53,528 bases of DNA, taken from assembly GCA_900016865.1 (NCBI GenBank), contig FIZI01000018.1, positions 1-53,528 on the forward strand, read 5' to 3'. The notes under the pieces were generated by a model, which had not been told where the DNA came from, made no database searches, and saw only the letters and a program-made list of their open reading frames with translations. Source of the DNA: an uncultured Clostridia bacterium. GTDB lineage: Bacteria > Bacillota > DTU014. This document shows positions 1-8,233 of this stretch, in pieces; position 1 is the stretch's first letter; the number at the start of each line of letters is the position of its first letter. Position numbers and translations under genes: made by a program.

Positions 1-263
1 TGTTGGTGATCTTCTTGTTCTCCTTTGTTTGGCAGTGGAATGACGTGTTTTACACGGGGATATTCATGAGAGGCGGTATGCCGCTGCTGCCGTTTAGCCT
101 GCGCAATCTGATGAGCAAGTATCACTGGAGTATCAGCGCGGAGTACAAGACGATTGTCAATAACACTGGCATGGTCTTGTTCCTAGTGCCCATCCTGCTG
201 TTTTACGTGTTCCTTCAGAGATACTTTGTCGAGAGTGTCGAAAGGACCGGGATTGTCGGCTGA
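1..263 (+). CDS. Carbohydrate ABC transporter permease, C-terminal fragment
   Basis: The 5' end lies outside the window. The visible 86 residues contain two hydrophobic stretches and end in QRYFVESVERTGIVG, the usual closing pattern of MalG-type (CUT1) sugar permeases, where a 'Q+YFV.G...G.VKG'-like tail follows the last membrane helix. By family knowledge this subunit would pair with a second permease, a binding protein and an ATPase to import oligosaccharides. It sits directly before the glycoside hydrolase cluster, so xylo- or arabino-oligosaccharide import is a reasonable inference. Substrate cannot be read from this fragment. Confidence 0.85.
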   Translation, partial: LVIFLFSFVWQWNDVFYTGIFMRGGMPLLPFSLRNLMSKYHWSISAEYKTIVNNTGMVLFLVPILLFYVFLQRYFVESVERTGIVG

Positions 264-369
264 AGCCGCTTATTGTGCCTGTTTTTGTCTCGACACAGCG
301 GAGCGAGCACGCAGCCGAGTTACAGGAGTATCGATGAGTGCTCTAGACTGGAATAGGGGAGGGTGACAA

Positions 370-2280
370 ATGGCATACTGCGACAATGATTTGACAGCTA
401 TACTGCCTGATGGACGTATGTTCGAGTTTTGGGAGGCGGAACCAGTTTTCGAGAGAGAGATTCATGTTGACAATCAAAACCCTGTCGCATCCGACGAGAA
501 TGACGGTACCATTGAACGCCCCCTCAAGACCATTAATGCGGCAGCTCAGATAGCGACTCCCGGTACAAGAGTGCTGATTCACCGCGGCATCTACCGAGAA
601 ACAGTCCAACCCGCTATGGGCGGGCTTGGCCCGGACAAGATGATCAGCTACGAAGCGTACCAAGGAGAAGAGGTAATCATAAAGGCATCTGTTGAAGTGA
701 TGGATTTCAAGCCTAGCGTCGGCTGGAGAGTCGCAAGAGGGTTTGGAGGCCGCACACCGGACGGGTTGAGGATATGGGAAATCGAGCTGAACCCTGAGGA
801 CCTCAAGGGCTACAACCCGTTCTGCGCAGTGAATATCTTACATGATCGCCTGTTTATCGAGTATGACAAGACTGACATGACTCCATACCTCAACAGGCGG
901 GGAATGGTGTTCGTAGACGGCAAGCCTATGAAGCAGGTTCCCCTATACTACATGTTGGCTGAGCATGAGAACTCCTATTGGGTGGAAGCCAACGGTCAGA
1001 AGGTTCACATACGCCTTGCAGGCGACGACGATCCAAGGAATCACACGATTGAGCTCACCAACCGGGAACAGTGCTTCGCTCCCAAGGTTCCTTTCCTGTC
1101 TTACATCCGAGTGAAAGGATTGACTCTGGCACACGCGGCGACCGGCGCTCCAGTACCCCAGCGTGGATCGCTTTCTCTCAATCGCGGGCATCACTGGATA
1201 ATCGAGGACTGTACGATTGACTGGTCAAACGCCACAGGAATTGACTGTGGGAATGAGTGCTGGCACCGAACCATATCAGATGGACAGATCATCGGGCACT
1301 CTGTCATCAGGCGATGCACGATCAAAGATGCGGGTGTGTGTGGCATAGCGGGCCTGGGTGCAAGAAACATGCTCATCGAAGACAACCTGATCGTGGGCAC
1401 AGGCTGGCAGCGTATGGAGCTCTCATGGGAGGCCGCAGGCATCAAGTTCCACCACTGCGCCAATTCTCTCATTCGCCGCAATGTTATCAAAGACTGCTAC
1501 GGGTGCGATGCGCTGTGGCTGGACGTCGGCAACGATAACAACCGCATCACCTCGAATGTTTTCCTAAACGGCGTTGATTCCAGAGAACACATATTCATTG
1601 AATGCACACGAGACTCGGAGAACCTCATTGACAACAATGTGATCTGGGGCGTTGATGGCAGATACGACAAGAACGCAGTGCCTGTGTTCAAGGGCTCTTC
1701 CGGATGGTACCGGACGACTGAATCAGAGGCCACCAATGGGTATGGCATCTATCTGGAAGGCACAGACAGGCTGCGGATTGTCAACAACCTGATCGGAAGG
1801 TGCAACAAGGCAGGCTATTTTGCAAAAGTTGTAGCGTTTCGCCTCCATCCCAAGCGTGGCGGGACGTCGAGGGAGAACAAGCTGTTCAACAACCTGTTTT
1901 ACGAATGCGGCGAAGCGGCCATAATCCTTCCCAATGAGCACAATGCGGTTGACGGAAATGTCTATGCCAAGATGCCGCCAGGATACCTTCGAGTCATGTA
2001 CCCTGAACCGGAGATGTGCCTCGATCTCGCTACATGGCAGGAATTCTGTGGATTCGACATGGCAGGCTGCACGTGTGACTTGGAAATCAGCATCGATAGC
2101 GACAACCTGATCATGGAGATTAGGGTTGGACAAGACTTGCCCGCAGTCAAGACAGACGAAAAGGTGCCTACTGACTTCTTTGGCTCCGAAGTAGGTGCGC
2201 AGAGGGTTGCCGGACCTTTCGCAGGACTGAAGGCCGGATCGATGCGGTTTAGCATTGATCCAAGGAAAAAGAGTGACTAG
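370..2280 (+). CDS. GH120-like beta-xylosidase (right-handed beta-helix)
   Basis: This 636-residue protein has no signal peptide, so it is probably cytoplasmic. The body is a right-handed parallel beta-helix with N-rich turns (residues about 45-540). From memory it aligns well with the GH120 beta-xylosidase XylC of Thermoanaerobacterium: IYRETVQP, the HAATGAP motif (residues 255-261), WIIED, AGIKFHH and LWLD. The positions equivalent to the reported GH120 nucleophile and acid/base appear to be Asp385 (in ALWLD) and Glu411 (in FIECTRD), both present. The expected reaction is release of xylose from xylobiose and short xylo-oligosaccharides. GGGGAGGGTG lies 5 bases before the ATG. The sugar permease upstream and GH5 downstream support intracellular use of imported oligomers. 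Another beta-helix family remains possible. Confidence 0.72.
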   Translation: MAYCDNDLTAILPDGRMFEFWEAEPVFEREIHVDNQNPVASDENDGTIERPLKTINAAAQIATPGTRVLIHRGIYRETVQPAMGGLGPDKMISYEAYQGEEVIIKASVEVMDFKPSVGWRVARGFGGRTPDGLRIWEIELNPEDLKGYNPFCAVNILHDRLFIEYDKTDMTPYLNRRGMVFVDGKPMKQVPLYYMLAEHENSYWVEANGQKVHIRLAGDDDPRNHTIELTNREQCFAPKVPFLSYIRVKGLTLAHAATGAPVPQRGSLSLNRGHHWIIEDCTIDWSNATGIDCGNECWHRTISDGQIIGHSVIRRCTIKDAGVCGIAGLGARNMLIEDNLIVGTGWQRMELSWEAAGIKFHHCANSLIRRNVIKDCYGCDALWLDVGNDNNRITSNVFLNGVDSREHIFIECTRDSENLIDNNVIWGVDGRYDKNAVPVFKGSSGWYRTTESEATNGYGIYLEGTDRLRIVNNLIGRCNKAGYFAKVVAFRLHPKRGGTSRENKLFNNLFYECGEAAIILPNEHNAVDGNVYAKMPPGYLRVMYPEPEMCLDLATWQEFCGFDMAGCTCDLEISIDSDNLIMEIRVGQDLPAVKTDEKVPTDFFGSEVGAQRVAGPFAGLKAGSMRFSIDPRKKSD

Positions 2281-2297
2281 GAGGTCGGCAATAGACG

Positions 2298-3953
2298 ATG
2301 AGGAGTCTGGTTTCTCACAGATACCTGGTTGTGCTGCTGGCTGTTCTGCTATTGGTCGGAGCAGGCTCGTCTAACACACTTGCTTGGGAAGGTATGCCAG
2401 TACCGCCTTTGCATGTTGAGGGCAATCAACTCAAAGATCCTGCTGATAATAGCGTGTTACTGCACGGCTGGATGCAGCCTACGGCGAGCTATTTCAACGG
2501 ACAAGGAAAATGGTACCTAGATCCGTGGAATTGGAAGCAGCTAAGGTCTCTGGTGGTGCGGGCCGGTGTGAGCGACCTACTGAGCTACATGAACGAAGTT
2601 GCAACGGTTATGAGCGACATCAGTCCAAGATACGGAAGGGATCATGGATGGTACTGCAACTTCGTTCGCGTAAACACAGATTCGGTGGGCGGCTGGTCTA
2701 GTGCCGAAGGACTAATAGACTCCGAGCAGTTTGATGCCTGGATAGCCAATTTCCTTGTTCCCTACGCCAATCACCTGTGGACCCGGGGTATCTATCTCGT
2801 ACTGTGTGCGACTGGTCCTGTAGTCGTAAACGTGGATGGAGACATGTCCAAGAATGCCAGTCAAGGCACTCAAGAAAGGTTGCTGACGTTCTGGGAGAGA
2901 GTCGCCAGCGCCCCGGGAGTCAAGAACGCCGACAACATAATGTTCGAGCTGATGAATGAGCCTGTGAAGATCGAATCTGCCCCGGGCAATGGTGTCTGGG
3001 GGATGGGGAGCGCCGTCTATTTCAAGGCCTTTGCCGAATGGTTGCAGCCAATCATCGACGTGATCCGCGGCACAGGTGCGAACAACATCATATGGGTGCC
3101 GACACTTGAATGGCAAGGCTCACCGCACCAGTGGGTCCAGTTCCCGTTTTCTGGGGAGAACATCGGAATTGCAGCCCATTTTTACCCTGCGTACGGAGGA
3201 GTCTTTAACAACGCTGAGGCCATACAGCGGTTGTGGCAGAGGCAGTACAAACCTGCTGCGGACCGGTGGCCTATGATTATCACAGAGATGTTCTGGACGC
3301 CTTATCCCGATGACCCCAGGAATCTCGTCAACGGGAGCACAGCTGGGTTTGGAAACAGTATCAAGAAGGCCATTGACGATCAAGGCAACGTCTCATATTT
3401 AGTAGGCTTCATCGGCGATCTCCTTGAGGATCTCAATCAGGCACGGCCAAGCGACTGTTCTCTGAGCCCAAGAGAGGGCGCACAAGCGTATTTCGATTGG
3501 CTAAAGGAATACGCTAGCCAAACCACGATATCGCATGGACATAGGGCGGTCCCTGGCAAGATCGAAGCTGAGAGGTACGAACGGATGTCAGGAATCAGAG
3601 TCGAATCCACTCCCAAGAACCTCTCCGATAGGTTCATCAGTTACACTGACTTGGGAAGCTGGGCAAGCTATTTGATCGGCGTTGCAGAGGCCGGCAGTTA
3701 TGTGATGGACTTCAGACTCGCAGCAGAAGTTGATGCATACGGTCAATACGGTGAACTGGCCGTAAGACACGAGTCTGGCGAGGTACTCGGGGTCTTGACA
3801 GCGGATTCCCCTCAGGCGGAGGACTGGCATGTTGGATCGATTGTTATTGACCTGGCTGAAGGCGAACAAGAGCTGGTCTTGGAGTTTCGGGGAGGGGGCC
3901 AGGTCAACGTGGATTGGTTTGAGCTAAGCCCCATGACAGATAACGATGACTGA
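2298..3953 (+). CDS. Secreted GH5-family glycoside hydrolase with C-terminal CBM6-like domain
   Basis: The N-terminus (Met, a few basic residues, then VVLLAVLLLVGAGSS) is a signal peptide. The catalytic region spans about residues 35-410, with the acid/base motif FELMNEP (Glu221) and a probable nucleophile in IITEMFW (Glu330), the standard GH5 TIM-barrel arrangement. The last 130 residues start at GKIEAERYERMSG and end GQVNVDWFEL, typical of CBM6/CBM35-type beta-sandwich sugar-binding modules. The likely role is endo-acting cleavage of a beta-glucan, mannan or xylan outside the cell. The GH5 subfamily, and so the substrate, cannot be fixed by eye. AGGAGGT overlaps the upstream stop codon and lies 12 bases before the ATG, so the gene is probably cotranscribed with the GH120-like gene. 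Confidence 0.82.
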   Translation: MRSLVSHRYLVVLLAVLLLVGAGSSNTLAWEGMPVPPLHVEGNQLKDPADNSVLLHGWMQPTASYFNGQGKWYLDPWNWKQLRSLVVRAGVSDLLSYMNEVATVMSDISPRYGRDHGWYCNFVRVNTDSVGGWSSAEGLIDSEQFDAWIANFLVPYANHLWTRGIYLVLCATGPVVVNVDGDMSKNASQGTQERLLTFWERVASAPGVKNADNIMFELMNEPVKIESAPGNGVWGMGSAVYFKAFAEWLQPIIDVIRGTGANNIIWVPTLEWQGSPHQWVQFPFSGENIGIAAHFYPAYGGVFNNAEAIQRLWQRQYKPAADRWPMIITEMFWTPYPDDPRNLVNGSTAGFGNSIKKAIDDQGNVSYLVGFIGDLLEDLNQARPSDCSLSPREGAQAYFDWLKEYASQTTISHGHRAVPGKIEAERYERMSGIRVESTPKNLSDRFISYTDLGSWASYLIGVAEAGSYVMDFRLAAEVDAYGQYGELAVRHESGEVLGVLTADSPQAEDWHVGSIVIDLAEGEQELVLEFRGGGQVNVDWFELSPMTDNDD

Positions 3954-4042
3954 GGCAAAGAAACCTCCAAGGGCCCGGAGGCCATGTCCAGGCTCTTGGT
4001 GTGTATCAATTGCTTCTAGTGCACTAATGAGGTGACAATGAC

Positions 4043-5875
4043 ATGAGCAGCATTTTGGTCTACACAAGAACACCGATTCCTGACAGCTACTCGACTTACC
4101 TGGCATACAGCGTTCACCTGGCCTACAGCAACGACGGAAAGACCTACATACCTCTTAACAGGAACTATGGCGTCTTGTTCGCTAAAGCGACGGTTGATAG
4201 CAGAAATGTCATCAATGCCAAAGGATTGAGAAAGCCCTACATTTTCCGCACTGCGGACAGAGGGTTTGGCATTGCTGCTGTAAAGACGAACTTCGACGGC
4301 AGCCGTGATCCTGAGTCCAGAGGCAAGATCCTGCTCTGGCTTTCTGAGGATTTGGTCAAGTTTGAAGAACAGGTCCTGCTGGATCTGAGGAAAGATGCCT
4401 ATGTAGAACGAGTCGCCTGTCATTACGACCCAACCACCGGCCAGTATCAGATCGAGTGGCAGGACTCTGAAGGCAAGTGCTACCGCAACGTTATGCGCGA
4501 CCTGAGAGATAAAGACAGTATTTCTTCACCGCAGCAAGTGGCTGCTCTGCCTTGCTCATCTAGCAGCAGTGTTGAAGGCCTGATGGCTCCCGAAGGAGCG
4601 GTGCCCGGAAACATCGTAGAGATAGACTCAGATCTCGCTAAGAAGCTTCGAGAGAAGTGGCTTCCCTTGGAGAACACGGCGATAGAGGTGCCCGGCCTGA
4701 TCCATGCCAGGTCAGAAGAAGACGTCGCAGCCGTCCACGCAACAGCGATTTACTCAGATGGTTCAACTGCAGCAAAACAGGTGAAGTGGGACACTAGCGC
4801 TATTGACTTTTCACGGCCTGGCACCTACGAAGTAAAAGGCACCGTAGTCCAGGAGAAATACGATTTTCCCCTGGCTGTCGGATATGCTGATCCGGTGATC
4901 ATTAGGTGGAAGGGTAAGTACTACTTCATAGCCACAAACGACAATGTCAACGATATAGGCATATTTGTCAGGAAAGGCGATAGAGTATCTGACTTGTTCG
5001 CCGAAGGGGTTGCCGAGTACCTGATCTTGGACCAAGACGAATCGCGAGGATTGATTCAGACTTTCTGGGCGCCCGAGTTTCATGTTATTGGAGGTCAGCT
5101 GTACATCCTCTTTGCAGTGAGTGGCAAGCAATGGGGCCCCCAGTGCCATGTTATGAGGCTCAAGGAAGGCGGAGAGATAACAGACCCGGACAGTTGGGAC
5201 GATCCCATCAGAGTAGTCAAGAAGGACGGAACTTATCTCACTGAAACAGGAATCACCCTCGACATGACCTATCTAGATGTTGAGGGCACTTCATATGTGA
5301 TCTGGTCCGAACGCTATCGCATCGGACAACCAGACGACTCGGGATCGATGCTGTATATCGCCACTGTCGATCCTGAGAAGCCATGGCAGTTGACGTCCGA
5401 TCCTGTGTTGTTGTCGAGACCCCTCTATGGGTGGGAGAACAACGAACGGACAATCAACAATGAAGGCCCGCATCCGCTGATCACTGATTCCCACGTCTAC
5501 ATTACTTATTCCGGTGGAGCTGCAAATGGCTATACCTATGTGATCGGTTTGCTTGCCATCGAAAAAGGCAAGGACTTGCTAGATGTTAGCAACTGGTACA
5601 AGGCCCCTGCGCCGGTGCTGTCCTTTTACTCCATCGAAGGTGAGTACGGGCCTGGGCACAATGCTTTTTTCACCAATGAACACGGCGATGTGATGATCAC
5701 CTACCATGCAGAACCAACCATGAGAGGCAGCAAGCGCTGCACAGCGATCAGGCGGGTGCATTTTGATATTGACGGTGAGCCGAGATTTGACTTGTCTCGT
5801 GAACGCGACCTGAACAACGATCTAGCGAGAGTAGCGACGAGAGTTGTTGTGGAAAAAAACAGCGTTTCTGAGTGA
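4043..5875 (+). CDS. GH43-family glycosidase with duplicated propeller portion and Big_4-like insert
   Basis: The 610-residue protein has no signal peptide and is probably cytoplasmic. Three blocks are visible. Residues 1-150 read like beta-propeller blades (SVHLAYSNDGKTYIPL, LRKPYIFRTADRGFGIAAVK). Residues about 205-272 form a bacterial Ig-like (Big_4) module with AIYSDGSTAAKQVKWD and PGTYEVKGTV. Residues about 278-600 are the GH43 five-bladed propeller, with the general base Asp283 in YADPVI, the pKa-modulating Asp in ITLDMTYL, and the acid Glu474 in NEGPHPLI. Such enzymes are usually alpha-L-arabinofuranosidases or beta-xylosidases. GAGGTGA lies 7 bases before this ATG. An ATG 5 bases upstream runs straight into a stop. 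Confidence 0.83.
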   Translation: MSSILVYTRTPIPDSYSTYLAYSVHLAYSNDGKTYIPLNRNYGVLFAKATVDSRNVINAKGLRKPYIFRTADRGFGIAAVKTNFDGSRDPESRGKILLWLSEDLVKFEEQVLLDLRKDAYVERVACHYDPTTGQYQIEWQDSEGKCYRNVMRDLRDKDSISSPQQVAALPCSSSSSVEGLMAPEGAVPGNIVEIDSDLAKKLREKWLPLENTAIEVPGLIHARSEEDVAAVHATAIYSDGSTAAKQVKWDTSAIDFSRPGTYEVKGTVVQEKYDFPLAVGYADPVIIRWKGKYYFIATNDNVNDIGIFVRKGDRVSDLFAEGVAEYLILDQDESRGLIQTFWAPEFHVIGGQLYILFAVSGKQWGPQCHVMRLKEGGEITDPDSWDDPIRVVKKDGTYLTETGITLDMTYLDVEGTSYVIWSERYRIGQPDDSGSMLYIATVDPEKPWQLTSDPVLLSRPLYGWENNERTINNEGPHPLITDSHVYITYSGGAANGYTYVIGLLAIEKGKDLLDVSNWYKAPAPVLSFYSIEGEYGPGHNAFFTNEHGDVMITYHAEPTMRGSKRCTAIRRVHFDIDGEPRFDLSRERDLNNDLARVATRVVVEKNSVSE

Positions 5876-5912
5876 ACGGCAAGGAACAACTGAGTCTATG
5901 GAGGAGATGACA

Positions 5913-8174
5913 GTGCAGTACTCGCTGGTAGTATGGGTTTCGTTGCTGATGGCTGTGATCGTTTGCTCAGCTTCCCTGCACGCCTTGGCTCAAGCCAGCG
6001 TCCAAGCCGTGTTCTACGTATCTCCTGATGGCAACGATCAAGGCCCTGGCACGATAGAACGCCCGTTTCGAGCCATTGAACGGGCCAGGGACGCGGTCAG
6101 GGAGATCAACGGTGACATGTGTGGAGACATAGTCGTCTACCTGCGAGAAGGCACCTATCAGATAGATCGGACGATTGAGTTTACCGAACAGGACTCCGGC
6201 ACAAATGGCTTTAGGGTCATCTACCAGGCCTATCCCGGTGAGAATGCGGTCATCAGCGGCGGCGTTCAGGTGATCGGCTGGGAACACCATGAGGGAAACA
6301 TCTACAAGACTCGGCTCGAAAGAGACACCAAGCTGAGGGCGCTGTACGTCAATGGGCGGAGAGCTGTCATGGCACGAAGGAACATAACAGCTCTTGGGGG
6401 CTATGGCACCTATCACGTAACAAAAGGAGAGGCCGACTGGGCTTGGATCGACTGTTCGTTCTACGACGGAGTCAAGTATAACGCTGCTGACCTACCAGAG
6501 ATCGAAAATCCTGAGGACTTGGAGATAACGACTTCTTCGACATGGAACCTGAACCTGGTAACGGTTCGGGATCAGATCAGCGTCGATGATCATCGAGTGT
6601 TGCTCCTGCAGCAGCCCTACGGGGCAGGAGCCCAGAGTTTTGGTTGGGGAACGGAGTTCAAGGTGTCTGGCGATCAGGTGCTTCACAATGCCTATGAGTT
6701 CCTGGATGAGCCGGGCGAGTTCTACTTCAATAAGAACACCCGGACCTTGTACTACTACAAACATGACGATGAGGACCTCGATACAGCGGTTGTCATTGCT
6801 CCAATGATTGAAGGATTGCTCAGCATAAAGGGCAGTTCGCGCGAAAGCAGAGTTGAGAACCTCAGTTTTGTTGGGATCACATTTGCCTATTCCGATTGGA
6901 ACTTAGTAAGAATAGGCGATTCTCGAGGCCAGGCCACGCTCCAGGGACCGACTGCCATCATTGCAATAGGCAACTTGAACTGGCATTTCGATGTCTACAG
7001 GGCATTTGACGTACCAGGAGCAGCGATAGAGGTCGAGAGCGCCAGATGGATCGTTTTTGAACGCTGTACCATCAAGCATACAGGCAACATCGGGCTGGCC
7101 ATGACAAATGACGTAAGCGAGTCAAAGATCATTGGCAACAGGATATTGGACACGGCTGGTTCGGCAATCGTCATGGGCCATCCTCAACATGTATACGAAG
7201 GCGATGGTCCAGAAATCAAGCATCCCTTTGGTGTCGGCATTGAGAAGGAGAAGTACCCGCCTGGCGTAGAGGGTGTTCCGAGGAACAATGAAATCAGCAA
7301 CAACTACATAGATGGAGCGGGAGTGCTGTTCCATGGTCAAAATGCGGTAATGGCTTTCTTCGTGGAAGGACTCCAGATCACTCACAACATAATCAAGAAT
7401 GTCCCGTATGGTCCTGTTAGTGTAGGATGGGGTTGGTGGAGTTTCAATGGTGACAGCGACAGTATCATACCTGGAATCCCTACCACTGTTGCAGGCAATA
7501 ACCAGATCAATAACAACAGGCTGATTGACTACGGACTAGTCTTGACCGATACAGGTGCGGTCTATTTGTTGGGGTCAATGCCTGGCACTACGGTCAACGG
7601 CAATTATGTCGTAGCTAGTCCGAAGTACATGTTGAACGCTATACATCCTGACGAAGGCACCTCGGGAGTCACTGGGAGAGGTAATGTTTTCGACATCGGT
7701 GACATGAACAATTTCGAACTGAACGATTGGGGCAGAAAGAACAACGTCCATTTCGATAATACCTACACGACGAGCAGGACTGTCCGATTGGGAGCTCCAA
7801 ACGTCTCCGTAACAAATCTGCGCGTGCATACTAGCGGTATCTGGCCGGTCGAAGCCCTTGGGATCATCGAAAACTCAGGCCTGGAGCCCGAATACATGGA
7901 TCTGGCTCCTCTTGACGAGGTGATGTTTGTCGCTCACGCGATGGCTGATGCTGGATCCCGGGTTCCTGTGAAACTCCCCACGAGCTTCAGCGGGAGTATC
8001 TGGTTCGCACCAATCGGCACGCAGGAGTTCAAGCCTAGTCCATATATGACTAAGGCTGATCTGGACAAAGGTGTGATTTACGCCCCGACAGAAGCGGGCC
8101 CCTACAAGCTTTACGCTTTGGACGATCAGGGCAATATCATTATGCAGTCTAAAGGCACGTTGCTGTGCAGGTAG
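5913..8174 (+). CDS. Secreted right-handed beta-helix protein, GH141-like
   Basis: The open frame extends further upstream, but GGAGG (5900-5904) points to the GTG at 5913. This is followed by a clear signal peptide (SLVVWVSLLMAVIVCSAS...ALAQA). The mature protein starts FYVSPDGNDQGPGTIERPF, then YLREGTY, YPGENAVISGG, LYVNGRRAVMAR, many beta-helix coils with N-rich turns, SVGWGWW and LTDTGAVYLLGSMPGT. This order of motifs is what I associate with GH141, a family that includes a xylanase and an alpha-L-fucosidase. The last 130 residues look like a separate beta-rich module. Between GH43 and two GH10 xylanases, an extracellular role on decorated xylan is inferred, with substrate unknown. A pectate-lyase-type beta-helix is the alternative. 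Confidence 0.65.
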   Translation: MQYSLVVWVSLLMAVIVCSASLHALAQASVQAVFYVSPDGNDQGPGTIERPFRAIERARDAVREINGDMCGDIVVYLREGTYQIDRTIEFTEQDSGTNGFRVIYQAYPGENAVISGGVQVIGWEHHEGNIYKTRLERDTKLRALYVNGRRAVMARRNITALGGYGTYHVTKGEADWAWIDCSFYDGVKYNAADLPEIENPEDLEITTSSTWNLNLVTVRDQISVDDHRVLLLQQPYGAGAQSFGWGTEFKVSGDQVLHNAYEFLDEPGEFYFNKNTRTLYYYKHDDEDLDTAVVIAPMIEGLLSIKGSSRESRVENLSFVGITFAYSDWNLVRIGDSRGQATLQGPTAIIAIGNLNWHFDVYRAFDVPGAAIEVESARWIVFERCTIKHTGNIGLAMTNDVSESKIIGNRILDTAGSAIVMGHPQHVYEGDGPEIKHPFGVGIEKEKYPPGVEGVPRNNEISNNYIDGAGVLFHGQNAVMAFFVEGLQITHNIIKNVPYGPVSVGWGWWSFNGDSDSIIPGIPTTVAGNNQINNNRLIDYGLVLTDTGAVYLLGSMPGTTVNGNYVVASPKYMLNAIHPDEGTSGVTGRGNVFDIGDMNNFELNDWGRKNNVHFDNTYTTSRTVRLGAPNVSVTNLRVHTSGIWPVEALGIIENSGLEPEYMDLAPLDEVMFVAHAMADAGSRVPVKLPTSFSGSIWFAPIGTQEFKPSPYMTKADLDKGVIYAPTEAGPYKLYALDDQGNIIMQSKGTLLCR

Positions 8175-8233
8175 TCCAAGGCCGCGCCGTGAGTGCCGAA
8201 GACTCTATCTTAGATCGACAGGAGGTGCCATTA

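Noticed and set aside
343-663. Antisense open frame of 106 residues
   Set aside because: It lies fully inside the GH120-like gene on the opposite strand and has no family resemblance or start signal.
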